Part shown: piece after piece, positions 26,045 to 34,107 of the stretch
Numbering within the stretch: position 1 is the first letter of the stretch
Layout of the letters: each line of letters begins with the position of its first letter
NCBI GenBank assembly: GCA_023450615.1
Contig: JAEXGT010000028.1
Span: 1 to 54,696, forward strand
Length of the DNA: 54,696 bases
Direction: 5' to 3'
DNA from: Pseudomonadota bacterium
GTDB lineage: Bacteria > Pseudomonadota > Alphaproteobacteria > Rhizobiales > Beijerinckiaceae
Translations under genes and position numbers: made by a program
The notes under the pieces: model-generated
Database searches by the model: none
Told to the model about the DNA's origin: nothing
The model's input: only the letters and a program-made list of their open reading frames with translations

Positions 26045-26833
26045 ATGGTGCATGCGAGTCGGATGGCAACCGGTCAGGAACCCGCCTCCCAGGCGGCGGA
26101 ACCGGTTGCTGTTGTTGAGAATCCGCAAGGAAGCTCGCCCATCCTGCTCATTTGCGAACATGCCTCCCGCCGCCTGCCGGACCGTTACGGAACGCTCGGC
26201 CTGAACCCAGAACAGCTCGAAAGCCATATCGCGTGGGATCCCGGCGCGCTCGGGGTCGCGCAAGAGCTCTCCCGGCTTCTCGATGCGCCGCTGGTCCACG
26301 CCACCGTCTCGCGCCTCGTCTACGACCTGAATCGGGATCCGTCGGCTCCCGATTCCATTTGGACGCTGAGCGAGCGCACCGCGATCCCCGGCAACCAGAA
26401 CCTCGATCCGGCCGAGCGCGCCTTCCGCGTGCGCGAGGTCTATGACGCGTTCCATGGGGCCGTGGACAGCTTCATCGAGCCTCGCGTGCAATCAGGGCAG
26501 ACGCGCAGCATCGTCACCATTCATTCCTTCACGCCGGTTTACCGGGATGTGCCGCGTCCCTGGCATATCGGCCTCATTCACGATGTGGATGCGCGCTTCG
26601 CGCAAAGCGTCGAAGCGGGATTGCGTAAGGATCCCGCTCTGGTCGTGGGCATGAACGAACCCTATTCGCCGGCGGACCGTGTGTTTCACACCCTCGAGCG
26701 CCATGCCGAGAGGCGCGGGCTCGCGCCGCTGATGATCGAAATCCGCAATGACCTGATCCGCACACAAGACGGACAGACATCGTGGGCTCAACGCCTTGCG
26801 CCGTTGTTGAGGGAGGGCGCGCGGGGGCTGTAA
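26045..26833 (+). CDS. N-formylglutamate amidohydrolase family protein, probable gamma-glutamyl amide hydrolase
   Basis: A 262-aa member of the FGase family (PF05013). Motifs: ILLICEHASRRLP, SHIAWDPGALGVA, VSRLVYDLNRDP, TIHSFTPVY and LMIEIRNDLI, which include the His/Glu metal ligands of the family. CGGAGG precedes the ATG. There are no histidine-utilisation genes nearby, so a role in formylglutamate breakdown is unlikely. As first gene of an operon with a glutamine-synthetase-like ligase and two dehydrogenases, it probably hydrolyses the final gamma-glutamyl intermediate and releases glutamate. That reaction is inferred from context. Confidence 0.85.
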   Translation: MVHASRMATGQEPASQAAEPVAVVENPQGSSPILLICEHASRRLPDRYGTLGLNPEQLESHIAWDPGALGVAQELSRLLDAPLVHATVSRLVYDLNRDPSAPDSIWTLSERTAIPGNQNLDPAERAFRVREVYDAFHGAVDSFIEPRVQSGQTRSIVTIHSFTPVYRDVPRPWHIGLIHDVDARFAQSVEAGLRKDPALVVGMNEPYSPADRVFHTLERHAERRGLAPLMIEIRNDLIRTQDGQTSWAQRLAPLLREGARGL

Positions 26834-26897
26834 CGCTTGCCATGGCGCATGAGGCGCGATGGTTCCAGAGGACAGACTATTCGTGGAGGAAGAGTCG

Positions 26898-28433
26898 ATG
26901 TCAGTCGGACAAGGAAGCACTGGGGTTCACGCCCCACCAGCCGGAGTTCAGGGTCATTCCGGCGTTACCTATACTACCGTGGATGAAAGCTATTTCGAGG
27001 CCCGCCGCCTCAAGCGCCATGCGCGCGTGTGGTCGCTCTGGGCGCTCGGCGTCGGCGCGGTGATCTCGGGCCATTATTCAGGGTGGAATCTGGGCCTCGC
27101 CAATGGCTTCGGCTCCATGTTCTTCGCGGCGATCATCATCGCCATCATGTATCTGGGCCTCACCTTCTCCATCGCGGAGATGTCGCCGGCCCTGCCGCAT
27201 ACGGGCGGCGCTTATTCCTTCGCACGCACCTCCATGGGGCCGTGGGCGGGATACATCACGGGCATCGCGGAGAATATCGAGTTCGTGCTCACCCCCGCGG
27301 TGATCGTGTTCTTCATCGGCTCGTACCTGTCGGCGATCTTCGGCACGGAGCCTGAGTTCCAGCCGGTCTATTGGGTGCTCTGTTACGCCTTGTTCGTGGG
27401 GCTGAACATCATCGGTGTCGAGCTTTCCTTCAAGGTCACCGTGACCGTGACCGTGCTCGCGCTCGCATGCCTCGTGGTGTTCTATGTGTCGGTGCTGCTC
27501 TCGGGCCAGTTCGACTTCAACCGCTGGGCGCTCAATATCGGTCCTGACGGCGCGGAGCTGCCGAATGGCGGCGGGCCGTTCCTGCCCATGGGCATCGCGG
27601 GCATCTTCGCTACCATGCCATTCGCTGTATGGCTCTTCCTTGCCATCGAGCAGCTGCCGCTGGCAGCCGAGGAAACGCACGATCCGCAACGCGACATGCC
27701 CAAGGGCATCATCGCGGGCATTCTCACGCTGATCGTCTCCGCCTTCTGCGTGGTGTTCCTGAACTCGGGCATCGCGCCGGGCGCGTTCGGCATCGCGAAG
27801 TCGGGCGAGCCGCTTCTCGACGGCTTCCGCACCCTCTTCGGTTCGGACATCGCGAAGATCCTCGCGGCGGTCGCGGTCATCGGCCTCATCGCCTCGTTCC
27901 ACACGATCATCTTCGCCTTCGGACGGCAGATCTACTCGCTGTCGCGGGCAGGCTATTTCCCGTCCTTCCTGTCGGTGACGCATGGCACCCGCAAGTCTCC
28001 GCATATCGCGCTCATCACCGGCGCGGTGCTCGGGCTGACGGTCATGCTGATCATCTGGTTCGTGCGCGGATCGGAAGCAGGCGCCACCGTCATCGGCGGC
28101 ACGCTGCTCAACATGGCGGTGGCGGGCGCGATGCTGGCCTATTTCATGCAGGGCATGTCCTATATCGTGCTCAAGAAGAAGTTCCCGAACCTGGCGCGGC
28201 CCTACAAGAGTCCGTTCGGCATCGCGGGCGCGGCGATCTGCATGATCATCGCGGCGATCACCCTGTACTTCCAGTTCACGGATCCCGTGTTCCGGACGGC
28301 GGTGTTCGGCGTCGCGATCTACTATGCCATCATGATGGCCTACTTCCTGCTGGTCGGCCGCCACAAGCTCATCCTCTCGCCTGAGGAGGAGTTCGCCCTC
28401 ACCAAGGGCGAGGCCGAATACAAGTCCTACTGA
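26898..28433 (+). CDS. eat: APC family permease, ethanolamine-permease type
   Basis: A 511-aa inner-membrane amino acid/amine transporter with about 12 helices. The early motif LGVGAVISGHYSGWNLGL and the central LPLAAEETHDPQRDMPKG are hallmarks of ethanolamine permeases (TIGR00908-like). The start is the ATG at 26898, preceded by GGAGGAAGAG; an upstream ATG at 26859 is less likely. It brings the substrate in for the gamma-glutamylation pathway encoded around it. The precise amine is not proven by sequence, and amino alcohols related to ethanolamine remain possible. Confidence 0.88.
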   Translation: MSVGQGSTGVHAPPAGVQGHSGVTYTTVDESYFEARRLKRHARVWSLWALGVGAVISGHYSGWNLGLANGFGSMFFAAIIIAIMYLGLTFSIAEMSPALPHTGGAYSFARTSMGPWAGYITGIAENIEFVLTPAVIVFFIGSYLSAIFGTEPEFQPVYWVLCYALFVGLNIIGVELSFKVTVTVTVLALACLVVFYVSVLLSGQFDFNRWALNIGPDGAELPNGGGPFLPMGIAGIFATMPFAVWLFLAIEQLPLAAEETHDPQRDMPKGIIAGILTLIVSAFCVVFLNSGIAPGAFGIAKSGEPLLDGFRTLFGSDIAKILAAVAVIGLIASFHTIIFAFGRQIYSLSRAGYFPSFLSVTHGTRKSPHIALITGAVLGLTVMLIIWFVRGSEAGATVIGGTLLNMAVAGAMLAYFMQGMSYIVLKKKFPNLARPYKSPFGIAGAAICMIIAAITLYFQFTDPVFRTAVFGVAIYYAIMMAYFLLVGRHKLILSPEEEFALTKGEAEYKSY

Positions 28434-28495
28434 CGATCGCCGGGAGCGCGCGTCCGGTGCGCTCCCCTTTCATTTCTCGTTGGGGTTCAAAGAGC

Positions 28496-29866
28496 ATGAC
28501 CGCTCCCAAAATCAAGAACGCTGCCGACGCTATCGAATATGTACGCAGCCGCGACCTGCCGTTCGTGAAGATCGGCCTGACCGATGTCGACGGCATCATG
28601 CGCGGCAAGTACATGGCCCGCGATAAGTTCGAATCCGCCGTCGAGAAAGGCTTCGGCTTCTGCGACGTGGTGCTGGGCTGGGATTCCAACGATCAGCTTT
28701 ACGACAACACCACGCTCACCGGCTGGCATACGGCCTATCCCGACGCCACGGCGCGCGTGATCCCCGAATCCATGCGCCTCGTGCCCTTCGAGAACGACCT
28801 GCCGTTCTTTCTTGCGGAATTCGAGGGCTATGCGGAGGCCGCCTGTCCGCGCGGCGTGCTGCGCCGGGTGCTGAAGAAAGCGGAGGATATGGGCTTTGCC
28901 GTCTCGGCGGCAGCCGAGTTCGAGTTCTTCGTGTTCGAGGAAACGCCGCATTCCGTGCGCGAAAAGGGCTACAAGGACCTCAAGAACGTCACGCCGGGCT
29001 TCTTCGGCTATTCGGTTCTGCGCTCCGGCGTGCATGCGGATTTCTATCACGAGCTGCTCGAGCTTGCGAACAAGATGGATTTCGAGATCGAGGGCCTGCA
29101 CACGGAAACCGGACCCGGCGTGCTGGAAGCCGCGATCCGCGTGGACGATGCGCTTAAAGCCGCCGACAAGGCTGCGCTGTTCAAGACCTACACCAAGATC
29201 CTCGCGCAGAGGCGCGGCTGGATGGCGACCTTCATGGCCAAGTGGTCGCGCGACTGGCCCGGCCAGTCCGGCCATCTGCACACATCGCTGCGCGACATCA
29301 ATACCGGCAAGGGCGCGTTCTACGACGCGCAGGCCAAGCACAACATGTCGGAGACCATGCGCTGGTTCGTGGGCGGCCAGCAGCAGCTGATGCCCGAGAT
29401 CCTGGCCATGGTGGCCTGCACGGTGAACAGCTATACCCGCCTCATCCCGGGCTTCTGGGCGCCCACCGATTCCGCCTGGGGCGTGGAGAACCGCACCACG
29501 GCGCTTCGCGTCATTCCCGGCTCAGAGAAGTCGCAGCGCGTGGAATATCGCGTGGCCGCCGCCGACATCAATCCGTATATCGCGCTCGCTGCCGCCATCG
29601 GCTCCGGCCTCTGGGGCATCGAGAACCGGGTCGATCCGGGCGAGCCCATCCAGGGCAATGCCTATGCGGTGGAACACCCGAAGGAACGCGCTCTGCCGCG
29701 CTCATTGGGTGAAGCCGCCGAGCGGCTCAAAGGGTCCAAGGCGGCGCGCCAGCTCTTCGGCGATACCTTCATCGAGCATTACGCGGCAACGCGTGAATGG
29801 GAGGAGCGGGAGGCCCGCAAGGCCATCACCGATTGGCAGCTCGCCCGCTACTTCGAAATCATCTAA
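28496..29866 (+). CDS. Glutamine synthetase family protein, probable gamma-glutamyl-amine ligase
   Basis: A 456-aa glutamine-synthetase-fold enzyme of the PuuA/IpuC/GlnA4 type, which joins glutamate to an amine using ATP. It has a short N-terminal beta-grasp domain (FVKIGLTDVDGIMRGKYM) and the catalytic barrel with AAAEFEFFVFEE, EGLHTETGPGVLEAA, GHLHTSLRD, the N-x-x-x-R loop NSYTRLIPGFWAP and VEYRVAAADINPY. It lacks the adenylylation-site neighbourhood of true GlnA as far as I can see. The ATG at 28496 is preferred to an upstream GTG. Its neighbours, an ethanolamine-type permease plus alcohol and aldehyde dehydrogenases, point to gamma-glutamylethanolamide synthesis rather than nitrogen assimilation. 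Confidence 0.88.
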   Translation: MTAPKIKNAADAIEYVRSRDLPFVKIGLTDVDGIMRGKYMARDKFESAVEKGFGFCDVVLGWDSNDQLYDNTTLTGWHTAYPDATARVIPESMRLVPFENDLPFFLAEFEGYAEAACPRGVLRRVLKKAEDMGFAVSAAAEFEFFVFEETPHSVREKGYKDLKNVTPGFFGYSVLRSGVHADFYHELLELANKMDFEIEGLHTETGPGVLEAAIRVDDALKAADKAALFKTYTKILAQRRGWMATFMAKWSRDWPGQSGHLHTSLRDINTGKGAFYDAQAKHNMSETMRWFVGGQQQLMPEILAMVACTVNSYTRLIPGFWAPTDSAWGVENRTTALRVIPGSEKSQRVEYRVAAADINPYIALAAAIGSGLWGIENRVDPGEPIQGNAYAVEHPKERALPRSLGEAAERLKGSKAARQLFGDTFIEHYAATREWEEREARKAITDWQLARYFEII

Positions 29867-29892
29867 AAGACCCTTCAAACTTCCAACAGGAG

Positions 29893-29923
29893 AAGACTGT
29901 GGTCCTTTCCGGGCCATAGTCTT
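29893..29923 (+). promoter_or_regulatory. Stem-loop between ligase and aldehyde dehydrogenase genes
   Basis: AAGACTGTGG (29893-29902) pairs with CCATAGTCTT (29914-29923), 9 of 10 Watson-Crick plus one G-T, within the 72-bp intergenic gap. There is no T run after it. It may stabilise or process the operon mRNA, or weakly attenuate. Confidence 0.45.
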
Positions 29924-29938
29924 TCAAACGTAAAGACC

Positions 29939-31330
29939 ATGGCTGATACCGATATCGTCCTAATTTCTCCCGTCGATGGGCGCGAGCTCGTCCGCCGTCC
30001 CATCATGTCCGAGGCTGCCATCGATGGCGCGATCAAGGCCGCTCGCGAGGCGCAGAAAGCTTGGCGCAACGTGCCCATCGCCGAGCGCGCCGCGAAGGTG
30101 TCCGCCTTTCTCGATGCGCTGCTCGCCATGAACCAGGAAGTGGTGCCTGAGATAGCCCAGATGATGGGCCGTCCGGTGCGCTATGGCGGCGAGTTCCGCG
30201 GGGTTGAAGAGCGTGCGCGCTACATGATCTCCATTGCCGAGAAGAGCCTGCAGAACATCCCCGCCGACGACGAGAAGCCGGGCTTCCGCCGCATGATCAA
30301 GCGCGAGCCGGTGGGCCTCGTGCTCGTCATTGCGCCGTGGAACTACCCGTATCTCACGGCGATCAACACCATCGTGCCCGCGCTCATGGCGGGCAATGCG
30401 GTGCTGCTGAAACACGCTTCGCAGACGCTTCTGGCGGGTGAACGCTTCCAAATGGCGATGGATCGCGCAGGCATGCCGAAAGGCCTGTTCCAGAACATGC
30501 ATCTCTCGCATGACCAGACGAGCCGCATCCTCGGCGCGGGCCTTGTCGATCATTGCAATTTCACCGGCTCGGTCGGCGGCGGCCGTGCCATCGAGCGTGC
30601 GGCTGCAGGGACTTTCACCTCGCTCGGCCTTGAACTCGGCGGAAAGGACCCGGCCTATGTGCGGGAAGATGCCAATATCGACCACGCTATCGAGAATCTC
30701 GTCGATGGCGCGTTCTTCAATTCGGGGCAATGCTGCTGCGGCATCGAGCGCATCTATGTGCATGAGAAGCATTATGATCGCTTCGTGGAAGGTGCGGTCG
30801 CTCTCGTGAACCAATACGTGCTCGGCAATCCGCTGGAAGAGGCGACGACGCTCGGGCCCATGGCGCATAAGCGTTTCGCCGATCTCGTGCGTCAGCAGAA
30901 TGCGGAAGCTGTGGCGAAGGGCGCGAAGGCTCATATCGACACGAAGAAGTTCGCGGCTGATGTCGGCAGCACCGCCTATCTCGCGCCGCAGGTTCTCACC
31001 AATGTCGATCACTCCATGAGCGTCATGCGCGAAGAGAGCTTCGGCCCCACCGTCGGCATCATGAAGGTGAAGGGCGATGAAGACGCCATTCGTCTCATGA
31101 ACGACTCGCCCTACGGTCTCTCTGCCGCGATCTGGACCTCCGACGTCGATGCGGCGGAAGCCATCGGCGAGAAGCTCGAGACCGGCACCGTCTTCATGAA
31201 CCGCTGCGACTATCTCGATCCAGCGCTCGCCTGGACCGGCGTGAAGGATACGGGCCGCGGCGCGAGCCTGTCGCGCCTCGCCTATGAGTCGCTCACCCGT
31301 CCGAAATCCTACCACCTCCGTCAGATCTGA
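29939..31330 (+). CDS. NAD(P)-dependent aldehyde dehydrogenase
   Basis: A 463-aa aldehyde dehydrogenase. Visible are the cofactor strand VLVIAPWNYPYL, the catalytic base E232 in LGLELGGKDP, and the nucleophilic Cys in FNSGQCCCGIE, most likely C266 of the C265-C267 triplet. The C-terminal EESFGPTVGIM motif is also present. It lies third from last in the operon, after the gamma-glutamyl ligase. In the proposed route it oxidises the gamma-glutamyl-aminoaldehyde to the acid (gamma-glutamylglycine if the substrate is ethanolamine). That substrate is inferred; the enzyme class is firm. Confidence 0.92.
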   Translation: MADTDIVLISPVDGRELVRRPIMSEAAIDGAIKAAREAQKAWRNVPIAERAAKVSAFLDALLAMNQEVVPEIAQMMGRPVRYGGEFRGVEERARYMISIAEKSLQNIPADDEKPGFRRMIKREPVGLVLVIAPWNYPYLTAINTIVPALMAGNAVLLKHASQTLLAGERFQMAMDRAGMPKGLFQNMHLSHDQTSRILGAGLVDHCNFTGSVGGGRAIERAAAGTFTSLGLELGGKDPAYVREDANIDHAIENLVDGAFFNSGQCCCGIERIYVHEKHYDRFVEGAVALVNQYVLGNPLEEATTLGPMAHKRFADLVRQQNAEAVAKGAKAHIDTKKFAADVGSTAYLAPQVLTNVDHSMSVMREESFGPTVGIMKVKGDEDAIRLMNDSPYGLSAAIWTSDVDAAEAIGEKLETGTVFMNRCDYLDPALAWTGVKDTGRGASLSRLAYESLTRPKSYHLRQI

Positions 31331-31341
31331 TTGAAACCATC

Positions 31342-32505
31342 ATGACCACGTCTCCTCGCTCCAACTGGAATTACCCCACCGCCGTGCGCTTCGGCGCAGG
31401 CCGCATCTCGGAACTTGCCGAGGCCTGCAAGTCCGTCGGCATGCAGGCTCCGCTCATCGTTACGGACCCGTTCCTCGCCACGCAGCCGATGACGAAGGCG
31501 GCACTCGACCAGCTGATCTCCGCCGGGCTGAAGGCCGCGATCTTCTCTGACATCAAGCCGAACCCCATCGAGACGAATGTCTACAAGGGCCTCGACGTGT
31601 TGCGTGCAGGCAAGCATGACGGCGTCGTCGCCTTCGGCGGCGGTTCTGCCCTCGATGCGGGCAAGGTCATCGCCTTCATGGCGGGCCAGACGCGCCCCAT
31701 GTGGGATTTCGAGGATATCGGCGATTGGTGGACCCGCGCGGACCCCAAGGGCATCCAGCCGATCATCGCCGTGCCGACCACCGCAGGCACCGGCTCGGAA
31801 GTCGGCCGCGCCGGCGTCATCACGCAGGAAGCGACGCACACCAAGAAGGTGATCTTCCATCCCCTCATGATGCCGAAGATCGTGATCTGCGATCCGGAAC
31901 TGACAATCGGCATGCCGCCCCATATCACGGCGGGCACGGGCCTCGATGCGCTCGCGCATTGCATCGAAGCCTATTGCGCCCCCGGCTATCACCCGATGGC
32001 CGACGGCATCGCGGTGGAAGGCATCCGCCTCGTGAAGGAATACCTGCCGCGCGCTTACAAGGACGGCAAGGACATCGAAGCCCGCGCGCAGATGATGTCG
32101 GCTGCCGCCATGGGCGCCACCGCCTTCCAGAAGGGCCTCGGCGCGATCCACGCGCTCTCGCATCCGACCGGTGCGCTCTACGACACGCATCACGGCCTCA
32201 CCAACGCGGTCTTCATGCCGTATGTGCTGGTCTATAACCGCAAGGCCATCGAGCAGCGGATCGAGCGGTTGGCCGCCTATATCGGCCTTGAGCCGTCGTT
32301 CCAGGCGTTTCTCGATTGGGTGCTGCAAATCCGCAAGGATCTCGGCGTGCCGCACACGCTTGAGGGCCTGAAGGTCGATGCCGTCCGCTTCGACGAGATG
32401 TCGGAGATGGCGCCCAATGATCCCACCGCCGGAGGCAACCCGGTGCCGATCACCAAGGAGAGCGCCCGCAAGCTCTTCGAGGATGCGCTGGCCGGACGGC
32501 TTTGA
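31342..32505 (+). CDS. Iron-containing (group III) alcohol dehydrogenase
   Basis: A 387-aa Fe-type alcohol dehydrogenase. The NAD-binding GGGSALDAGK motif (~residue 98) is followed by the metal site Asp and His in GLDALAHCIEAY and two further His in ALSHPTGALYDTHHG. It starts 11 bp after the aldehyde dehydrogenase stop, so it is co-transcribed. In the proposed pathway it oxidises the hydroxyl of the gamma-glutamyl-amino alcohol to the aldehyde. Its presence is what separates this cluster from putrescine (Puu) clusters, which use an amine oxidase at that point. It is the last pathway gene; a terminator follows. Confidence 0.92.
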   Translation: MTTSPRSNWNYPTAVRFGAGRISELAEACKSVGMQAPLIVTDPFLATQPMTKAALDQLISAGLKAAIFSDIKPNPIETNVYKGLDVLRAGKHDGVVAFGGGSALDAGKVIAFMAGQTRPMWDFEDIGDWWTRADPKGIQPIIAVPTTAGTGSEVGRAGVITQEATHTKKVIFHPLMMPKIVICDPELTIGMPPHITAGTGLDALAHCIEAYCAPGYHPMADGIAVEGIRLVKEYLPRAYKDGKDIEARAQMMSAAAMGATAFQKGLGAIHALSHPTGALYDTHHGLTNAVFMPYVLVYNRKAIEQRIERLAAYIGLEPSFQAFLDWVLQIRKDLGVPHTLEGLKVDAVRFDEMSEMAPNDPTAGGNPVPITKESARKLFEDALAGRL

Positions 32506-32542
32506 TACATTCCTCCGATCTTTGCTGGAGAATTCGAAATGG

Positions 32543-32577
32543 CGGCGCATCAGCAAATGATGCGCCGTTTTCGTTTA
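32543..32577 (+). terminator. Rho-independent terminator after the alcohol dehydrogenase
   Basis: The perfect 10-bp stem CGGCGCATCA / TGATGCGCCG (32543-32552, 32558-32567) with a 5-base loop is followed by TTTTCGTTT. It ends the catabolic operon before the cupin gene, whose ribosome site (TGGAGGAG) follows at once. Confidence 0.85.
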
Positions 32578-32593
32578 TACTGGAGGAGATGCG

Positions 32594-32938
32594 ATGGCAG
32601 GATCGAAGAGCGATATCCAGGTGACGCTCGCCCAGGCAGCGGCGCGGCTTTCCGCGGACAGCCCGTTCAACATCGTGTTCGACCGGGGCGACGAGATTTC
32701 GCTGGAGCTTTATGCGCCGGTCGGCACCGACAAGCAGCAGCCGCATGAGCGGGACGAGCTTTACATCATCGCATCAGGCCACGGCACCTTCAGCCGAGGG
32801 GAGGAACTCATCACCTTCGAGGCTGGCGATCTTCTCTATGTTCCGGCCTATGTCCCGCATCGCTTCGAGAGCTTCTCAGAGGATTTCAAGACATGGGTGA
32901 TCTTCTACGGGCCGAAGCGGGAGCGACCATCTGCATAA
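32594..32938 (+). CDS. Small cupin-domain protein
   Basis: A 114-aa single-domain cupin. Motif 1 is in PHERDELYIIASGHGTF (one His and a Glu as metal ligands) and motif 2 in FEAGDLLYVPAYVPHRF with the last His. TGGAGGAG precedes the ATG. It sits after the terminator of the amine operon and may be read through at low level or transcribed separately. No function can be assigned; small cupins include isomerases, dioxygenases and sensors. Confidence 0.85.
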   Translation: MAGSKSDIQVTLAQAAARLSADSPFNIVFDRGDEISLELYAPVGTDKQQPHERDELYIIASGHGTFSRGEELITFEAGDLLYVPAYVPHRFESFSEDFKTWVIFYGPKRERPSA

Positions 32939-32940
32939 AA

Positions 32941-32976
32941 CAAAGGCACCGCCGTTCGTCACAGCGATGCCCTTTG
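32941..32976. terminator. Weak bidirectional hairpin between cupin and FMN reductase genes
   Basis: CAAAGG (32941-32946) pairs with CCTTTG (32971-32976), and the inner bases pair partly (CACCGC with GCGATGC). It lies in the 58-bp gap between convergent genes, so it may terminate both. Confidence 0.35.
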
Positions 32977-32996
32977 GAGGTTGGTTTGTTCGTCGG

Positions 32997-33599
32997 TTAA
33001 GCAGCTTCGGCCTTGCGCACCAGCGACGCCTTGTGCTTCGAGCGCACGCCTTTCAGGGACTCCGCCCACACATACAGCTCGTCCAGCATCGTGGCGGCCG
33101 AGGTCTTGTAGATGTCGGGCGCGTTGAGCTTTCCGTTCTCAAGATGCTGGAACACCATGGGCATCGGCACGCCTTCGGTGATCGGCATGACCTTGAAGGT
33201 GGTGAGGATCTGCTTGGTCATCTGCACGGCGCGCAGGCCGCCCGAGATGCCGCCATAGCTCACGAAACCGGCGGGGGTGTATTGCCACTCGGAGACGAGG
33301 TAGTTCAGTGCATTCAGGAGCGACGGCGGCGGGCCGAAATTATATTCGGGCGTCACGAACACGAAGGCGTCGGCCTCAGCCACGCTCTCGCTCCAGGCCT
33401 TGGTGTGGGCATGACGATAGTTGCGCAGGCGCGGATGCTCAGGCTCATCGAAGATCGGCAGGTTGAAATCTGCCAGGTCCACCAGAACTGGATCGAACTT
33501 GCCATGCTCGGCGGCGAAATCATTGAACCACTGCCCGATGCCGGGGCCGATGCGGCCAGGGCGCGTGCTGGCGATGATTGTATGAAGCTTGAGCGTCAT
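32997..33599 (-). CDS. NADPH-dependent FMN reductase / flavodoxin-fold oxidoreductase
   Basis: A 200-aa flavin reductase family protein. The phosphate-binding loop is IIASTRPGRIGPGIG at the N terminus. The PEYNFGPPPSLLNALNYL segment is the family's active-site strand (usually PEYN..PG.LKNAID), and VSYGGISGGLRAVQ follows. The ATG at 33599 has AGGAG close upstream and gives a normal N terminus; a longer version would add seven residues. It diverges from an HxlR regulator across a region with two palindromes, so it is probably controlled by it. Likely roles are quinone, azo or nitro reduction, or flavin supply. Confidence 0.9.
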   Translation of the reverse strand: MTLKLHTIIASTRPGRIGPGIGQWFNDFAAEHGKFDPVLVDLADFNLPIFDEPEHPRLRNYRHAHTKAWSESVAEADAFVFVTPEYNFGPPPSLLNALNYLVSEWQYTPAGFVSYGGISGGLRAVQMTKQILTTFKVMPITEGVPMPMVFQHLENGKLNAPDIYKTSAATMLDELYVWAESLKGVRSKHKASLVRKAEAA

Positions 33600-33625
33600 G
33601 AAAACTCCTGGATTTGCCAAACAGA

Positions 33626-33675
33626 GAACTTGCTCTTAAGTTCCCTTTTGTAACCGAGGCTCATTAAGTAACTTA
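33626..33675. promoter_or_regulatory. Two palindromes in the HxlR/FMN-reductase divergent region
   Basis: GAACTT-N6-AAGTTC (33626-33643) and TAAGT-A-ACTTA (33665-33675) share the half-site (A)AGT/ACTT. Their arrangement between the two divergent starts fits HxlR-type operators, which are often ACTT/AAGT-containing dyads. They probably mediate repression of the reductase and autoregulation. Confidence 0.6.
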
Positions 33676-33702
33676 TCAGGAGTTGCGCAAGGAGGCACTT
33701 TC

Positions 33703-34107
33703 ATGTCACCCGGTCACATTCATGTTCCCTCCAACTGCCTCACGGTCACGGAGATCCTCTCTCGCGTGGGCGACAAGTGGAGCGTCCAGGTTGTCATGCG
33801 GCTTGGCGAAGGACCTAAGAGATTCAATGAGTTGCGCCGCATGGTCGAGGGCGTTTCGCAACGGATGCTGACGCTTACCTTGCGCGGATTGGAGCGTGAC
33901 GGGCTCGTTACGCGCACGGTTTATCCCACAATTCCGCCGCGGGTCGAGTACCAGCTCACAGGGCTGGGTTGCAGCCTGCTCAAGACTGTTCAGGCTCTTG
34001 GTGCCTGGGTCGTCGAGAATCGGGGTGAGATTCTGGAGGCACGGCAGCGCTTCGATAAGACGGCTGGAGGCGCAGAGACCTTACAAGGCCGCTCAGACGC
34101 GGCTTAA
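33703..34107 (+). CDS. HxlR family winged-helix transcriptional regulator
   Basis: A 134-aa regulator with the HxlR core: TEILSRVGDKWSVQVVMRL, then FNELRRMVEGVSQRMLTLTLRGLERDGLV (in parts) and the wing YPTIPPRVEYQLT. Cys12, just before the first helix (PSNCLTV), is at the place of the sensor cysteine in YodB/HypR/QsrR relatives, which respond to quinones, aldehydes or hypochlorite. AAGGAGG precedes the ATG. Divergent from an FMN reductase, it fits an electrophile-responsive repressor; the signal itself is inferred. Its stop codon overlaps that of the convergent AAC(3) gene within TTAA. Confidence 0.9.
   Translation: MSPGHIHVPSNCLTVTEILSRVGDKWSVQVVMRLGEGPKRFNELRRMVEGVSQRMLTLTLRGLERDGLVTRTVYPTIPPRVEYQLTGLGCSLLKTVQALGAWVVENRGEILEARQRFDKTAGGAETLQGRSDAA

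Noticed and set aside
26045..26833. Histidine-utilisation (hut) role for the N-formylglutamate amidohydrolase-like gene
   Set aside because: No hutH, hutU, hutI or hutF nearby; all neighbours belong to amine uptake, glutamylation and oxidation.
27078..28364. Minus-strand open frame (428 codons) opposite the ethanolamine-type permease
   Set aside because: Arg/His/Asp-rich shadow of a transporter gene; no motif and no ribosome site.
28496..32505. Putrescine (Puu) pathway as the function of the ligase operon
   Set aside because: There is no PuuB-type amine oxidase or PuuD-type hydrolase; an iron alcohol dehydrogenase and ethanolamine-type permease are present instead.
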